A stretch of 64,000 bases of DNA from Candidatus Borkfalkia ceftriaxoniphila (GTDB lineage Bacteria; Bacillota; Clostridia; Christensenellales; Borkfalkiaceae). The notes beneath the pieces were generated by a model, which saw nothing but the letters and a program-made list of their open reading frames with translations, did not search any database and was not told the origin of the DNA. How positions within the stretch are numbered: position 1 is the first letter of the stretch; each line of letters starts with the position of its first letter. The translations under genes were made by a program, and so were the position numbers. Location: contig NZ_SDOZ01000002.1 of NCBI RefSeq assembly GCF_004134775.1, positions 491,740 through 555,739 of the forward strand. Direction: 5' to 3'. Below, piece after piece: positions 26,259-34,129 of this stretch.

Positions 26259-26648
26259 TTACTTACTCTTTACGTCAAGCACAACCGTGATATGGCTGGT
26301 TCTTTTGAGTATGGCGTGCGCCCTGCCCTTGGAAACGGGGTTCATTCTCTTTAAAGTGGGCCCCTGGTCGGCATAAGCCTCCGCCACGATCAGATCGCCC
26401 CTGTCCATGCCGAAATTGTGTTCGGCGTTCGCCGCGGCGGACAGCACGACTTTTTTCACGGGTTCGGCGGAAATGACGGTCGCGTACTCCAAAAGCGCCA
26501 CGGCCTCGTTCACGCTCTTGCCGCGGATCAAGGCGAGAGCTCTTCTTACCTTGTAAGGCGACATACGGATATGTCTTGCGGTCGCATAGGGACGTTTGTC
26601 CTTGTTTTCCGCGATTCTCTTGGTCTTTTCACGTGTATTGGTTGCCAT
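26259..26648 (-). CDS. rplV: 50S ribosomal protein L22
   Basis: The protein is 129 aa. 'ATARHIRMSPYKVRRALALI', 'VVLSAAANAEHNFGMDRGDL' and 'RMNPVSKGRAHAILKRTSHI' define L22, whose beta hairpin reaches into the exit tunnel and is a macrolide contact. Confidence 0.97.
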   Translation of the reverse strand: MATNTREKTKRIAENKDKRPYATARHIRMSPYKVRRALALIRGKSVNEAVALLEYATVISAEPVKKVVLSAAANAEHNFGMDRGDLIVAEAYADQGPTLKRMNPVSKGRAHAILKRTSHITVVLDVKSK

Positions 26649-26662
26649 TTGGTTGTGCCTCC

Positions 26663-26941
26663 TTACTTCTTACCGGTCGTCTTCGCACCGGCATGCCCCT
26701 TAAAGGTTCTGGTCGGGGCAAACTCGCCGAGTTTGCAGCCCACCATGTCTTCGGTAATATAGACGGGGACGTGCTTTTTGCCGTCGTGCACGGCTATGGT
26801 ATGCCCTACCATCTGCGGGAATATCGTAGATGCCCTGGACCATGTTTTCAAAACCTTTTTCTCGTTCGCCGCGTTGAGCGCTTCTATTCTACCCAGAAGA
26901 CGGCTTTCAACGTAAGGGCCTTTCTTAACGCTTCTGCTCAT
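26663..26941 (-). CDS. rpsS: 30S ribosomal protein S19
   Basis: The protein is 92 aa. '[20 protein letters not shown]', '[20 protein letters not shown]' and '[20 protein letters not shown]' are S19. It forms a head complex with S13. Confidence 0.97.
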   Translation of the reverse strand: MSRSVKKGPYVESRLLGRIEALNAANEKKVLKTWSRASTIFPQMVGHTIAVHDGKKHVPVYITEDMVGCKLGEFAPTRTFKGHAGAKTTGKK

Positions 26942-26955
26942 TTTCGATATTCCTC

Positions 26956-27783
26956 CTAATTGATCCTTTTCAGAATGAACTTATCGTTGACATTCTTTTT
27001 CTTTCTCGTCTTATAGCCGAGAGCGGGTTTACCCCAAGGCGTAACGGGGCCGGGACGTCCCACGGGGCTTTTGCCCTCGCCGCCGCCGTGCGGGTGATCG
27101 TTCGGGTTCATGACGGAGCCTCTCACGGTAGGTTTGATGCCCATATGTCTGGTCTTGCCCGCTTTTCCGACGCGCACGATCTCGTGCTCGACGTTGCCCA
27201 CCTGCCCGATGGTCGCGCGGCAGCGGATGGAAACCAATCTCATTTCGCCGCTGGGCATTTTCAAGGTCGCGTAGGCGCCCTCTTTCGCCATCAACTGCGC
27301 GGAGATACCTGCGGCTCTCGCCACCTGGCCGCCGCGGCCGGGTTTCAGTTCGATGTTGTGCACCATGGTGCCGACGGGAATGTTCTCGAAAGGCAGGCAG
27401 TTGCCGGCCTTGATGTCCGCGCCCGCGCCGCTCACCACTTCGTCCCCCACGTTGAGACCAACGGGCGCGAGAATGTATCTCTTTTCGCCGTCGGCGTATT
27501 GCAGGAGAGCGATGTTCGCGCTGCGGTTGGGGTCGTACTGAATGCTCTTGACCTTTGCGGGAATATCGTCTTTATTTCTCTTGAAATCGATGATGCGGTA
27601 CTTTCTTCTGTTGCCGCCGCCGATATGTCTTACCGTGATCTTACCGGTGTTGTTGCGGCCGCCCGTCTTTCTCATGTCCTCGACAAGGCTTCTCTCGGGC
27701 TTGACCTCGGTAATCTCTTCGTAGGACGACACCGTCATGAAACGGCGCGCGGAAGACGTCGGTTTATATCTCTTTATAGCCAT
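26956..27783 (-). CDS. rplB: 50S ribosomal protein L2
   Basis: The protein is 275 aa. '[20 protein letters not shown]', '[20 protein letters not shown]' and '[20 protein letters not shown]' (with the His essential for peptidyl transfer in the family) are clear. L2 joins the two subunits and supports the peptidyl transferase centre. Confidence 0.98.
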   Translation of the reverse strand: MAIKRYKPTSSARRFMTVSSYEEITEVKPERSLVEDMRKTGGRNNTGKITVRHIGGGNRRKYRIIDFKRNKDDIPAKVKSIQYDPNRSANIALLQYADGEKRYILAPVGLNVGDEVVSGAGADIKAGNCLPFENIPVGTMVHNIELKPGRGGQVARAAGISAQLMAKEGAYATLKMPSGEMRLVSIRCRATIGQVGNVEHEIVRVGKAGKTRHMGIKPTVRGSVMNPNDHPHGGGEGKSPVGRPGPVTPWGKPALGYKTRKKKNVNDKFILKRIN

Positions 27784-27808
27784 TTTGAATTTCCTCCGAA
27801 TTGATTGG

Positions 27809-28099
27809 TTACGACAGCGAACTGAAATACTCGATGGGTTTGCTGTCCTTGGTAAGCTGTACGATCGCTTTCTTATAGGCGGAGGTCATTCCCTGACTTC
27901 TTCCCATTCTCTTTAACTTTCCGCTTACGTTGGCTGTGTTTACGCTTTCTACTTTGACTCCGAACAACTTTTCGACCGCCATTTTGATCTCGGTCTTGTT
28001 CGCGCCTTTCGCGACCTTGAAGGTATATTTCTTATCGGCGATGCCGTCGTAACCTTTCTCGGTGAGTATGGGCTTAATGATGATTTCTTCGGCGTTCAT
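27809..28099 (-). CDS. rplW: 50S ribosomal protein L23
   Basis: The protein is 96 aa. '[20 protein letters not shown]', '[20 protein letters not shown]' and '[20 protein letters not shown]' are L23, the docking site at the exit tunnel for trigger factor and SRP. The ATG overlaps the rplD stop by one base. Confidence 0.97.
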   Translation of the reverse strand: MNAEEIIIKPILTEKGYDGIADKKYTFKVAKGANKTEIKMAVEKLFGVKVESVNTANVSGKLKRMGRSQGMTSAYKKAIVQLTKDSKPIEYFSSLS

Positions 28100-28725
28100 T
28101 ATGCTCCGTAAACCTCCTCAATTTTCTCTACGGCGCCCTTGGTCAGAACGACTTTCGCGTTCGCGACCACGTCGTACGTATTGATCTGCGCGACGGGCAG
28201 GGTGCTCAATTTTGCGATGTTGCGGCTCGCGAGGATCGCGTTCGCATCGTTTGTATCCATGACCACGAGGGTACGTTTGTCCAATTTGAGAGCGTCGAGG
28301 AATTTCGCAACTTCTTTGGTCTTGGGAGCGCTGACGGTGAATTCGTCCACGACGATGAGTTCGCCGTCCGCCACTTTTTTGGAAAGCGCGGAGAACAGTG
28401 CGCCGCGTCTGGCTTCCACGTTCATCTTTTTGGAGAAATCGCGGCTCTTGGGAGCGAACACGACGCCGCCCTTGATCCACTGCGGCGCGCGGATGGAGCC
28501 CTGACGCGCTCTGCCCGTTCCTTTCTGTCTCCAGGGTTTCGCGCCGCCGCCGCGGACTTCCGTCCTCGTGAGCGTGCTCTTCGTGCCCTGTCTTTCGTTC
28601 GCAAGGCGGGCAACGACCGCCTGATGAATCAAAGGCTCGTTGTACTCCGCGTTGAATACTTTGTCGCTTAACTGCATTTCGCCCGCAACCGAGCCGTCCA
28701 TTTTATATATCTTTACGCTAGGCAT
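28099..28725 (-). CDS. rplD: 50S ribosomal protein L4
   Basis: The protein is 208 aa. The start is ATG 28725 ('[19 protein letters not shown]'), overlapping rplC by about 15 bases; the longer frame lies inside rplC. '[20 protein letters not shown]' followed by '[19 protein letters not shown]' is the conserved tunnel-lining loop. In some bacteria L4 also represses the S10 operon through its leader; whether that holds here is unknown. Confidence 0.96.
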   Translation of the reverse strand: MPSVKIYKMDGSVAGEMQLSDKVFNAEYNEPLIHQAVVARLANERQGTKSTLTRTEVRGGGAKPWRQKGTGRARQGSIRAPQWIKGGVVFAPKSRDFSKKMNVEARRGALFSALSKKVADGELIVVDEFTVSAPKTKEVAKFLDALKLDKRTLVVMDTNDANAILASRNIAKLSTLPVAQINTYDVVANAKVVLTKGAVEKIEEVYGA

Positions 28726-28739
28726 GTTTTTCTCTCTCC

Positions 28740-29372
28740 TTATTTGGCTTTGACGCTGTCGCAAACGGTTACGACGCTGCCCTTAGCCCCCGGAATCGCG
28801 CCTTTGATCAAAAGTGCGTTTCTCGCGGCGTCTACCTTGACGATCTCAAGGTTCTGCACCGTGACTCTTTCGTGACCGTACTGGCCGGGCATATGCATGA
28901 GTTTGAACACTCTGGCGGGATTGATCGAACCTAAAGAACCGACCTCTCTGTGAACGGGGCCTACGCCGTGCGTTTCCTTTAAGCGGTGCTGGTTCCATCT
29001 CTTGATGACGCCCGTAAATCCGTGGCCCTTGGAGGTGCCCGCAACGTCGACCCTGTCGCCGTTTTTGAAAACTTCGACCGTAACTTCCTTGCCGACCTCA
29101 TACGAGGACAAGTCGTTCAAACGGAATTCTTTCAACACTTTCTGCGGTTTCACACCCGCTTTCTTGAACTGTCCGAGCTCGGGTTTGTTCACCCTCTTTT
29201 CGCTCGTCTCGTCAAAGCCCAGTTTCAAAGCGGCATAGCCGTCCTTTTCCACCGTTTTGATCTGCACTACGGGGCACGGGCCAGCCTCTACTACCGTCAC
29301 GGGAATCACTTTTCCTTCGGCGGTAAATATCTGGGTCATCCCTACCTTACGACCGATGATTGCTTTATTCAT
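28740..29372 (-). CDS. rplC: 50S ribosomal protein L3
   Basis: The protein is 210 aa. 'IGRKVGMTQIFTAEGKVIPV', 'GTSKGHGFTGVIKRWNQHRL' and 'MPGQYGHERVTVQNLEIVKV' fit L3, which starts 50S assembly and reaches to the peptidyl transferase centre. AAGGAG precedes the start. The 93-base gap after rpsJ is AT-rich and holds a small hairpin near 29402-29425 but no clear promoter or gene. Confidence 0.97.
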   Translation of the reverse strand: MNKAIIGRKVGMTQIFTAEGKVIPVTVVEAGPCPVVQIKTVEKDGYAALKLGFDETSEKRVNKPELGQFKKAGVKPQKVLKEFRLNDLSSYEVGKEVTVEVFKNGDRVDVAGTSKGHGFTGVIKRWNQHRLKETHGVGPVHREVGSLGSINPARVFKLMHMPGQYGHERVTVQNLEIVKVDAARNALLIKGAIPGAKGSVVTVCDSVKAK

Positions 29373-29465
29373 TGATAAAGTTCACTCCTTAAAATTTTTT
29401 ATCTCAATACCTTTCTTCAAAGTATTATTTGCCGGGTTGTCCTATATATATAATAATGTAAGAGA

Positions 29466-29765
29466 TTACAGTTTGATCTTGATGTCTACGCCCGCGGGGA
29501 GATGGACGCTGTCCAAGAGCCTTGCGTTGGGGGTATAAATGTCGATGATTCTCTTATGGGTGCGGATCTCGAACTGCTCGCGGCTGTCCTTGTACTTATG
29601 GGGCGAGCGGAGAATGGTAACCACTTCTTTTTCCGTGGGCAGCGGAATGGGTCCGCTGATCTTCGCGCCGCTCTTGCTCATCGTGTCCACGATACGCTGC
29701 GCCGCCAAATCGACGAGTTCGTGGTCGTATGCTGCGAGTTTGATTCTGATTTTTTGTCCTGCCAT
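29466..29765 (-). CDS. rpsJ: 30S ribosomal protein S10
   Basis: The protein is 99 aa. '[20 protein letters not shown]', '[20 protein letters not shown]' and '[18 protein letters not shown]' are typical S10, which also serves as NusE in antitermination complexes. It heads the S10-spc-alpha operon. GGAGG lies nine bases before the ATG. A leader of about 245 bases with two terminator-like hairpins precedes it. The str genes (rpsL, rpsG, fusA, tuf) often found upstream are absent. Confidence 0.97.
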   Translation of the reverse strand: MAGQKIRIKLAAYDHELVDLAAQRIVDTMSKSGAKISGPIPLPTEKEVVTILRSPHKYKDSREQFEIRTHKRIIDIYTPNARLLDSVHLPAGVDIKIKL

Positions 29766-29828
29766 GTTTGATTTCCTCCGTTTTTATACTAACTTTGTAT
29801 CAACTGCGCCGTGTGTGTCGAAGTAATT

Positions 29829-29867
29829 CAAAAAATAAAAAACCATTCGATATAAAATATTGAATGG
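29829..29867 (-). terminator. Terminator-like hairpin 2 in the rpsJ leader (candidate attenuator)
   Basis: A 10-bp stem (29843-29852 with 29858-29867, one G-U pair in RNA) has a five-base loop and, on the minus strand, is followed by TTTTTTATTTTTT. It ends about 64 bases before the rpsJ start, downstream of the operon promoter, so it can only act as an attenuator. Confidence 0.75.
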
Positions 29868-29927
29868 CTGTCCTCCGGTTAGTCGCAAGGGTTATACCCT
29901 CACATTTGTCAACGTAAATTATCTTTG

Positions 29928-29965
29928 AAAAAAGGCGCGATTGTGCTGTTTTTATCCTCGCGACC
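29928..29965 (-). terminator. Terminator-like hairpin 1 in the rpsJ leader
   Basis: A 7-bp GC-rich stem with one bulge (29934-29940 with 29958-29965) is followed on the minus strand by TTTTTT. It forms about 45-80 bases into the transcript. The large loop makes it weaker than hairpin 2. Confidence 0.55.
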
Positions 29966-30016
29966 TTAAATCAATTAAAGTAACTTTACGTCTCTACCCT
30001 ATTACACAGCTTAACT

Positions 30017-30045
30017 ATAATACCATATCCGTCAAGATATGTCAA
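30017..30045 (-). promoter_or_regulatory. Promoter of the S10-spc-alpha ribosomal operon
   Basis: On the minus strand a perfect TTGACA (30040-30045) and TATTAT (30017-30022) have a 17-base spacer. It is the only good promoter in the 443 bases between the hydrolase gene and rpsJ. Transcription would start near 30010. Confidence 0.85.
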
Positions 30046-30069
30046 TCAAAATTTCATATGTTTTTAAGA

Positions 30070-30116
30070 AAAACAGGGAAAAAACGGGCTTTTATGCCTG
30101 TTTCTCCCTGTTTTTT
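30070..30116. terminator. Terminator just upstream of the S10 promoter
   Basis: A two-part stem (outer AAACAGGGA with TCCCTGTTT, inner ACGGGC with GCCTGT) is followed by TTTTTT on the plus strand and TTTTC on the minus strand. On the minus strand it lies six bases beyond the stop of the sirtuin remnant and is probably that lost gene's original terminator. It insulates the S10 promoter. Confidence 0.8.
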
Positions 30117-30121
30117 ATCGC

Positions 30122-30178
30122 TTAGCACATGGAAAAGAGTTGCGCGATGGGCGCGGCGATGAAAACCGCGCCCCGCAC
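30122..30178 (-). pseudogene. Remnant of a sirtuin gene: last 18 codons and stop
   Basis: Read on the minus strand, these bases encode V-R-G-A-V-F-I-A-A-P-I-A-Q-L-F-S-M-C and a stop. The intact sirtuin 1.9 kb away ends V-R-G-A-V-F-I-D-A-P-I-A-Q-L-F-Y-Q-C. The nucleotide match is strong for about 40 bases (identical from CCGCGCCCCGCAC back through most of GCGCGATGGGCGCG) and then stops abruptly at 30178, where AT-rich sequence begins. The third-base and last-codon differences show that it is not a recent exact copy. No start or other sirtuin motif is nearby, so this is a 3' fragment, not a gene. Confidence 0.8.
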
Positions 30179-30208
30179 TTTCTTTTTTAAGCAAAGATTT
30201 AAGATACC

Positions 30209-30652
30209 TTAAATCAACATTTGTATACATTTATTTTTAATCATTTCTGTTATCCCGCTCTCTTCTTTGGTCAAAAGCAACCGACCATACGGAAACGCAT
30301 AACTGTTATATTCTTCATCGTCCAAGGCCACAAATTTTTCTATTTGCGGATGTTTTTTAATATACGCCAAAATTTCATCACCCCGATCTTGCAGCGAAGG
30401 AGTTTTGCCGAGAAAATCTTCGCGGGTTATCCCGTAAGGCTTAAATTGTTTAAACATTAAACGTATGCTTTCAGGAAACAATCTCCAAGAACTGGAAAGC
30501 ACGATTTTACATCCTGTGATATCAATAATTTCTTTCAACCTCCGACAACAATCTGCATCGAAAAAATCGTCATTGCCTTTACCCCAATTCAGTCCTGTCG
30601 CCTCGTTATGTAAACAAACTACTCCGTCTATATCTAAAAATAACGCTTTCAT
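30209..30652 (-). CDS. HAD-superfamily hydrolase, HAD_SAK-like
   Basis: The protein is 147 aa. HAD motif I is 'KALFLDIDGVVCLHNEA' (nucleophile Asp7, Asp9), motif II is the Ser run in 'CKIVLSSSWRLF', and motif IV is near 'KFVALDDEEYNSY'. The short capless form with 'LSSSWR' resembles the HAD domain of 'Swiss army knife' RNA-repair proteins and phage or island phosphatases (from memory, not searched). It probably acts on a phosphorylated nucleic-acid end or nucleotide. It is the third gene of an AT-rich operon that starts at the promoter at 31904-31931, 16 bases after the previous gene. Confidence 0.8.
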   Translation of the reverse strand: MKALFLDIDGVVCLHNEATGLNWGKGNDDFFDADCCRRLKEIIDITGCKIVLSSSWRLFPESIRLMFKQFKPYGITREDFLGKTPSLQDRGDEILAYIKKHPQIEKFVALDDEEYNSYAFPYGRLLLTKEESGITEMIKNKCIQMLI

Positions 30653-30668
30653 GTTTTACTCCGTAATG

Positions 30669-31343
30669 TCAAAAATCAAATAAATTTGTTTGATCGCAAA
30701 CCTTAGTCCAAACACGTCTGTTAGAGGTACTCTTATCCGAAAGCCTATATACTCCCCTAAAAATGAAAACCCCTTTTTCCCTACGTTTTTCAAATAATGC
30801 CCTGTAACGATTATCGGGCAGACCTTCGTGCGCTTTAAAAATTTTTTTATTCCCTACAAACTGTTCAATGACGGTCCCGTCTTCCAGTTCCCGATTGAGC
30901 CAACCTGCTTGCGTTACCTGATTGAAAGTATGCATTAAAAGCGCATAAGAGTCTGTAAGACCATATATACATTTCATATATCCGCGCATATTTTTACCTA
31001 GCAACAAATTCAAAAGTTGTGCATTCGTAGAAACGGTAAACACGTCGCCACGATGAATAACTCCTTTTTTGTTCAACTGCTTTACTGTTTCAGCAATTAC
31101 TTTTTCAGCACAAGTTATAAAATCTTCTTCATCGCTGATATCAAAATTGAATTGTTTCCATTCTCCTTGCTTGCCGCTGCCCAAGTAAAACAGTCCTTTT
31201 TCAGCATCAAGCAAAATTTTTATATTGTCCCTCATACCTTGTCGAACAACGCAAACAGTTTCTCCTATCTTTTGCGTTTCAAAAGGTTCGCCGTTTTCAA
31301 TTCGTAATTCATCGAAAATTTCCCATGCTTTTTTGTTTGTCAT
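30669..31343 (-). CDS. Hypothetical protein of the AT-rich cassette
   Basis: The protein is 224 aa and I do not recognise it with confidence. The N-terminal half is alpha/beta with 'KIGETVCVVRQGMRDNIKIL', the middle is helical, and the C-terminus has a basic stretch 'NRYRALFEKRREKGVFIFRG' followed by 'VYRLSDKSTSN' and a conserved-looking 'RVWTKV'. Such endings occur in some DNA-binding or restriction-associated proteins, but I would not assign one. No membrane segment is present. Its start overlaps the previous gene's stop by four bases (ATGA), so translation is coupled. Its AT-rich codon use contrasts with the ribosomal genes. Confidence 0.7.
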   Translation of the reverse strand: MTNKKAWEIFDELRIENGEPFETQKIGETVCVVRQGMRDNIKILLDAEKGLFYLGSGKQGEWKQFNFDISDEEDFITCAEKVIAETVKQLNKKGVIHRGDVFTVSTNAQLLNLLLGKNMRGYMKCIYGLTDSYALLMHTFNQVTQAGWLNRELEDGTVIEQFVGNKKIFKAHEGLPDNRYRALFEKRREKGVFIFRGVYRLSDKSTSNRRVWTKVCDQTNLFDF

Positions 31344-31882
31344 TTATTTTCTCCTTTTTGTTTAATTTCTGTAATTTTATAACCAAGAAGACGCGCCTGT
31401 TCAATAAAATATGGTATATTAACAATACCCCACTGCGAACAGACGACCATTTCTCCGTCACAGAGGTGAAGAATCTCGGTTTCATCCGTAAAAAATCGTA
31501 AATTATAATCCCCGCGAATTTTTGCTTTTTCGATATTGACGACAACGCCTATAGAACCCTGTAAACGCTTCGGAAATGCTTGCATTAACTCTTCTCGCGT
31601 AAGCGGAGAATTTCTATTCACATAATCACGAACGATCGCTAAAACTAAGTGATTTTTCAAATAGACCGAGTCGTCGTACAAATAACGGGTTTTATCCCGC
31701 ATTCTCACCTTGTTAACTGTATCCTTGTTTCCCTCCGATTTATCCGAAGATTCTTCTCTTTTCAAAATAAAATCATCAATACCCAATGATTTCGATGAAA
31801 TCTGTTCATTCAGCCAAGCAACTTCTTTTTCGAGTTTAATGATCCTCTCCTGCATTTCCAAAACAATATTGGTCAAATCCAA
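31340..31882 (-). CDS. Hypothetical coiled-coil protein, first gene of the AT-rich cassette
   Basis: The protein is 180 aa. The start is TTG at 31882, decided by AAGGAGG seven bases upstream; no ATG fits. Residues 1-30 form a coiled coil. After a Ser/Lys/Asp linker a compact domain follows (about 75-175): 'YLKNHLVLAIVRDYVNRNSP', 'LTREELMQAFPKRLQGSIGV', then 'FFTDETEILHLCDGEMVVCS' and 'QWGIVNIPYFIEQARLLGY'. I have seen similar '(L/I)QGSxGVV ... NQWGIxNIxxFI' domains in hypothetical and restriction-linked proteins, but the function is unknown to me. A strong promoter sits just upstream. Confidence 0.75.
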   Translation of the reverse strand: MDLTNIVLEMQERIIKLEKEVAWLNEQISSKSLGIDDFILKREESSDKSEGNKDTVNKVRMRDKTRYLYDDSVYLKNHLVLAIVRDYVNRNSPLTREELMQAFPKRLQGSIGVVVNIEKAKIRGDYNLRFFTDETEILHLCDGEMVVCSQWGIVNIPYFIEQARLLGYKITEIKQKGENK

Positions 31883-31903
31883 TTGCGCACCTCCTTAAAT
31901 ATT

Positions 31904-31931
31904 ATTATACTCGTAAAATATTATTTGTCAA
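31904..31931 (-). promoter_or_regulatory. Promoter of the AT-rich three-gene cassette
   Basis: On the minus strand TTGACA (31926-31931) and TATAAT (31904-31909) are both perfect, with a 16-base spacer. A short leader with AAGGAGG leads to the TTG start at 31882. Confidence 0.88.
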
Positions 31932-31989
31932 CTGTTTTTTTAATTTAATTATATTTATCTGAAAAATCTTGCTTAAACGAGCCTATACA

Positions 31990-32020
31990 TGAAAAGGGAC
32001 AGCAACGCCGTCCCTTTTCA
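31990..32020. terminator. Terminator hairpin after the sirtuin gene
   Basis: An 11-bp stem (31990-32000 with 32010-32020) lies nine bases beyond the sirtuin stop on the minus strand. The T run is short on that strand and better on the plus strand. Its sequence differs from the hairpin beside the sirtuin remnant. Confidence 0.7.
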
Positions 32021-32028
32021 TTTTTATT

Positions 32029-32751
32029 TTAACATTGGTAAAACAACTGCGCGATGGGCGCGTCAATGAAAACCGCGCCCCGCACGGGGATCTCGCCGCG
32101 GTTCACGACCACGATATTCTCGCCGCGGAAATACTGCACGAGTCCCGCCGCGGGATACACGTTGAGCGAAGTGCCGCCGATGATCAGATTGTCCGCCGCG
32201 CGGATAAGACCGACGGCGCGCTCCGTCGTGCGGGAGTCGAGAGGCTCCTCGTAGAGCACCACATCGGGCTTGATAACGCCGCCGCAGACGCAGCGCGGCA
32301 CGCCTTTGCTCTTTACGATCTTCTGAACGGGATATCCCATGCCGCACGCCTCGCAATGGTTGCGGTGCACGCTTCCGTGCAATTCGAGCACGGTTTTGCT
32401 GCCCGCTTTTTGGTGCAGCCCGTCGATATTTTGGGTGATGACGCCCGCAAGTTTCCCCTCGCTTTCGAGCGCCGCAATCTTATAGTGCGCCGCGTTGGGC
32501 CGCGCGTCCAAAAACAACATCTTTTCCCGATAAAAATCGAAAAATTCTTCTGTATGCCGCAGAAAAAAGGTATGCGACAAGATCGTTTCGGGCGGATACT
32601 TGAACTTTTGTCTGTACAGTCCGTCCTCAGAGCGGAAATCGGGGATCCCGCTCTCCGTACTCACTCCCGCGCCGCCGAAAAATACCGCGCGCCTGGAACT
32701 TTCGAAAATTTTTTTCAGTTTCAAAACGTCTTCCTGACGGATCTCGTGCAT
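32029..32751 (-). CDS. NAD-dependent protein deacylase, sirtuin (Sir2/CobB type)
   Basis: The protein is 240 aa. The NAD-binding motif reads 'FFGGAGVSTESGIPDFRSED'; the active-site part is 'VITQNIDGLHQKAGS' and the catalytic His is in 'VLELHGSVHRNHCEACG'. The zinc knuckle has C-x-x-C and C-x-C ('CVCGGVIKPDVVLYEE'); 'LIIGGTSLNVYPAA' closes the fold. It removes acyl groups from lysine using NAD. It starts four bases after the membrane-protein gene, so both share a transcript. A broken copy of its last codons lies 1.9 kb downstream, on the far side of an AT-rich cassette. Confidence 0.95.
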   Translation of the reverse strand: MHEIRQEDVLKLKKIFESSRRAVFFGGAGVSTESGIPDFRSEDGLYRQKFKYPPETILSHTFFLRHTEEFFDFYREKMLFLDARPNAAHYKIAALESEGKLAGVITQNIDGLHQKAGSKTVLELHGSVHRNHCEACGMGYPVQKIVKSKGVPRCVCGGVIKPDVVLYEEPLDSRTTERAVGLIRAADNLIIGGTSLNVYPAAGLVQYFRGENIVVVNRGEIPVRGAVFIDAPIAQLFYQC

Positions 32752-32755
32752 TTTA

Positions 32756-33448
32756 TCACCTGTATTTGTTCAATTTATTTTTTCCGACGCCTTCGGGAAC
32801 AAAACCGTCCAGAGCGTCCGCCGCGTCGCCTTCCGTAATGATTAAAAGGACCACGAACAGAACGACGAAAAACGCCGCGCAGAAGGACAGGTTCATTTTA
32901 TGGCGGAAATCGCCGCCCGTCCATAAATATAAGCCCTCGCCCGCCATGACGATAAAAAGAAAGAGCATCGCGAACGCGCCCTCGCGGAACATCAACGCAT
33001 GCGAGGAAGCGTTCCAATTACAAAAGCAATAGACAGCAAAAGCGAGCACGCACAAACCGACGAGCGAAGAGAGAACATTCTGCACGATAAATGCCTTACC
33101 GTTCCCCCAATCGGCAAAAAGGAACGCGCCGTTGAGCAATATAGCGCCCAGACAAAAGAGCAGGATCGGATAGTTGCCGAAAAAGTTGTTTCCGACGCGG
33201 CAGAAATATGCGGCGACCGAAAGGCCCGCCGCCAGCGAAAAGATTACGGGAAAGAGAAATAAGCCGTCTTCCCTACCCTTTTCCGAACAGACCAGACAGC
33301 CGATAAAGGCGCACGCACCCAAAAGGACCGCAAGCGTAATATTCAGCCAGCGCGGAAAGTACAGTCCGACGAAATACGCCGCATACAGTGCCGCCATGCC
33401 CGCAGACTGTTCGAGCGCGAGCAACGCCATGTTTTTATGAAATCGCAT
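32756..33448 (-). CDS. Integral membrane protein, unknown
   Basis: The protein is 230 aa. ATG 33448 ('MRFHKNMALLALEQSAG') is chosen because it follows a G-rich GGGGGGAC and the frame upstream runs through a terminator. Six hydrophobic helices are seen at about residues 12-32, 38-57, 66-86, 95-112, 118-138 and 155-220 (the last region probably holds two). The N- and C-termini appear cytosolic. No transporter motif is recognisable. It is cotranscribed with the sirtuin gene. The C-terminal tail ends in basic residues. Confidence 0.75.
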   Translation of the reverse strand: MRFHKNMALLALEQSAGMAALYAAYFVGLYFPRWLNITLAVLLGACAFIGCLVCSEKGREDGLFLFPVIFSLAAGLSVAAYFCRVGNNFFGNYPILLFCLGAILLNGAFLFADWGNGKAFIVQNVLSSLVGLCVLAFAVYCFCNWNASSHALMFREGAFAMLFLFIVMAGEGLYLWTGGDFRHKMNLSFCAAFFVVLFVVLLIITEGDAADALDGFVPEGVGKNKLNKYR

Positions 33449-33461
33449 CGTCCCCCCCAAC

Positions 33462-33487
33462 AAAAAAGCGCGATGATATCGCGCTTT
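33462..33487 (-). terminator. Terminator of the DUF1858 gene
   Basis: A 10-bp stem (33465-33474 with 33478-33487) with a three-base loop is followed on the minus strand by TTT after the stem end. Confidence 0.85.
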
Positions 33488-33495
33488 CCGTTCGA

Positions 33496-33696
33496 TTATT
33501 CTTCGACGCCTTCGTTCAATTTTTCCAAAAGTTCCTGAAGGTCCTGTCCGTGCACGCTGACCGCCTCGCCGATCGTTTCGCCGTGCGCCATCGCGCAGCC
33601 CAGACAATGCATACCGTAGGACATGAGGATGCGCGGAGATTCGGGATTGATATTGATGCAATCCGCGATCAAGGTATTTTCCGTGATTTTAGCCAT
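33496..33696 (-). CDS. DUF1858 domain protein
   Basis: The protein is 66 aa. 'NTLIADCININPESPRILMS', 'YGMHCLGCAMAHGETIGEAV' and a helical end match the DUF1858 family, with its Cys-x-x-Cys 'H-C-L-G-C' motif. Members occur alone or fused to ScdA/Ric-type iron repair and hybrid-cluster-related proteins and are thought to be redox or metal linked; the function here is inferred only from that. AAGGAG lies upstream of the ATG at 33696. It has its own terminator, so it is a single-gene unit. Confidence 0.88.
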   Translation of the reverse strand: MAKITENTLIADCININPESPRILMSYGMHCLGCAMAHGETIGEAVSVHGQDLQELLEKLNEGVEE

Positions 33697-33780
33697 CTTT
33701 CTATCTCCTTATTTTTCGATTGATTCGGAATGTTCTTCCTCTTATATTATAACACCAAATTTGCGGTTTTACAATTCATT

Positions 33781-34084
33781 TTATCCACATTTCCGAAAAA
33801 CCGTCTTGTTCCCGAACGATTAAGCCATATTTTTTACAAAGCGCTGTGCATAACCTTGTGGATAAGTGTGGAAAACTGCTGTTTATCCACACTTATCCAC
33901 CATTAAAAAGTCTTGTCAATGAAAAGGTCGTGATTAAAATCACAGCGATCGAAAAAGTTATCCACAATTTCTACACACCAGTCCACATTTTATCCATATT
34001 TTTACAAATTACGCCCCGATTATTGTATTTTCAACGGACCAAATCGAAAACGTTATCAACAATAACCCAAACATCTGTTCATAA
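33781..34084. other. Cluster of DnaA boxes (candidate replication origin or DnaA-binding locus)
   Basis: In about 300 AT-rich bases without a gene I count four perfect DnaA boxes TTATCCACA: 33781-33789 (+), 33857-33865 (-), 33883-33891 (+) and 33958-33966 (+). One-mismatch forms lie at 33845-33853 (TTATGCACA, -), 33867-33875 (TTTTCCACA, -), 33893-33901 (TTATCCACC, +), 33990-33998 (TTATCCATA, +) and 34053-34061 (TTATCAACA, +), and a weaker one lies at 34076-34084. An AT-rich stretch follows at 34087-34165 and includes TAGTAAGAT, which could be a DnaA-trio. The layout resembles an oriC, but dnaA, dnaN and rpmH are not adjacent and genes on the right run leftward. Confidence 0.8.
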
Positions 34085-34129
34085 CCCTTGAAAATTTTTA
34101 GCATTTTTAGTAAGATATCGGAAAAACCA

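Noticed and set aside
29891..29912. TTGACA with TATAAC in the rpsJ leader as a second promoter
   Set aside because: The spacer is only about ten bases, too short for sigma-A; no other -10 box lies at the right distance.
33781..34084. CRISPR-like array because of the repeated 9-mers
   Set aside because: The repeats are short, on both strands and irregularly spaced, and match the DnaA box consensus; there are no cas genes.
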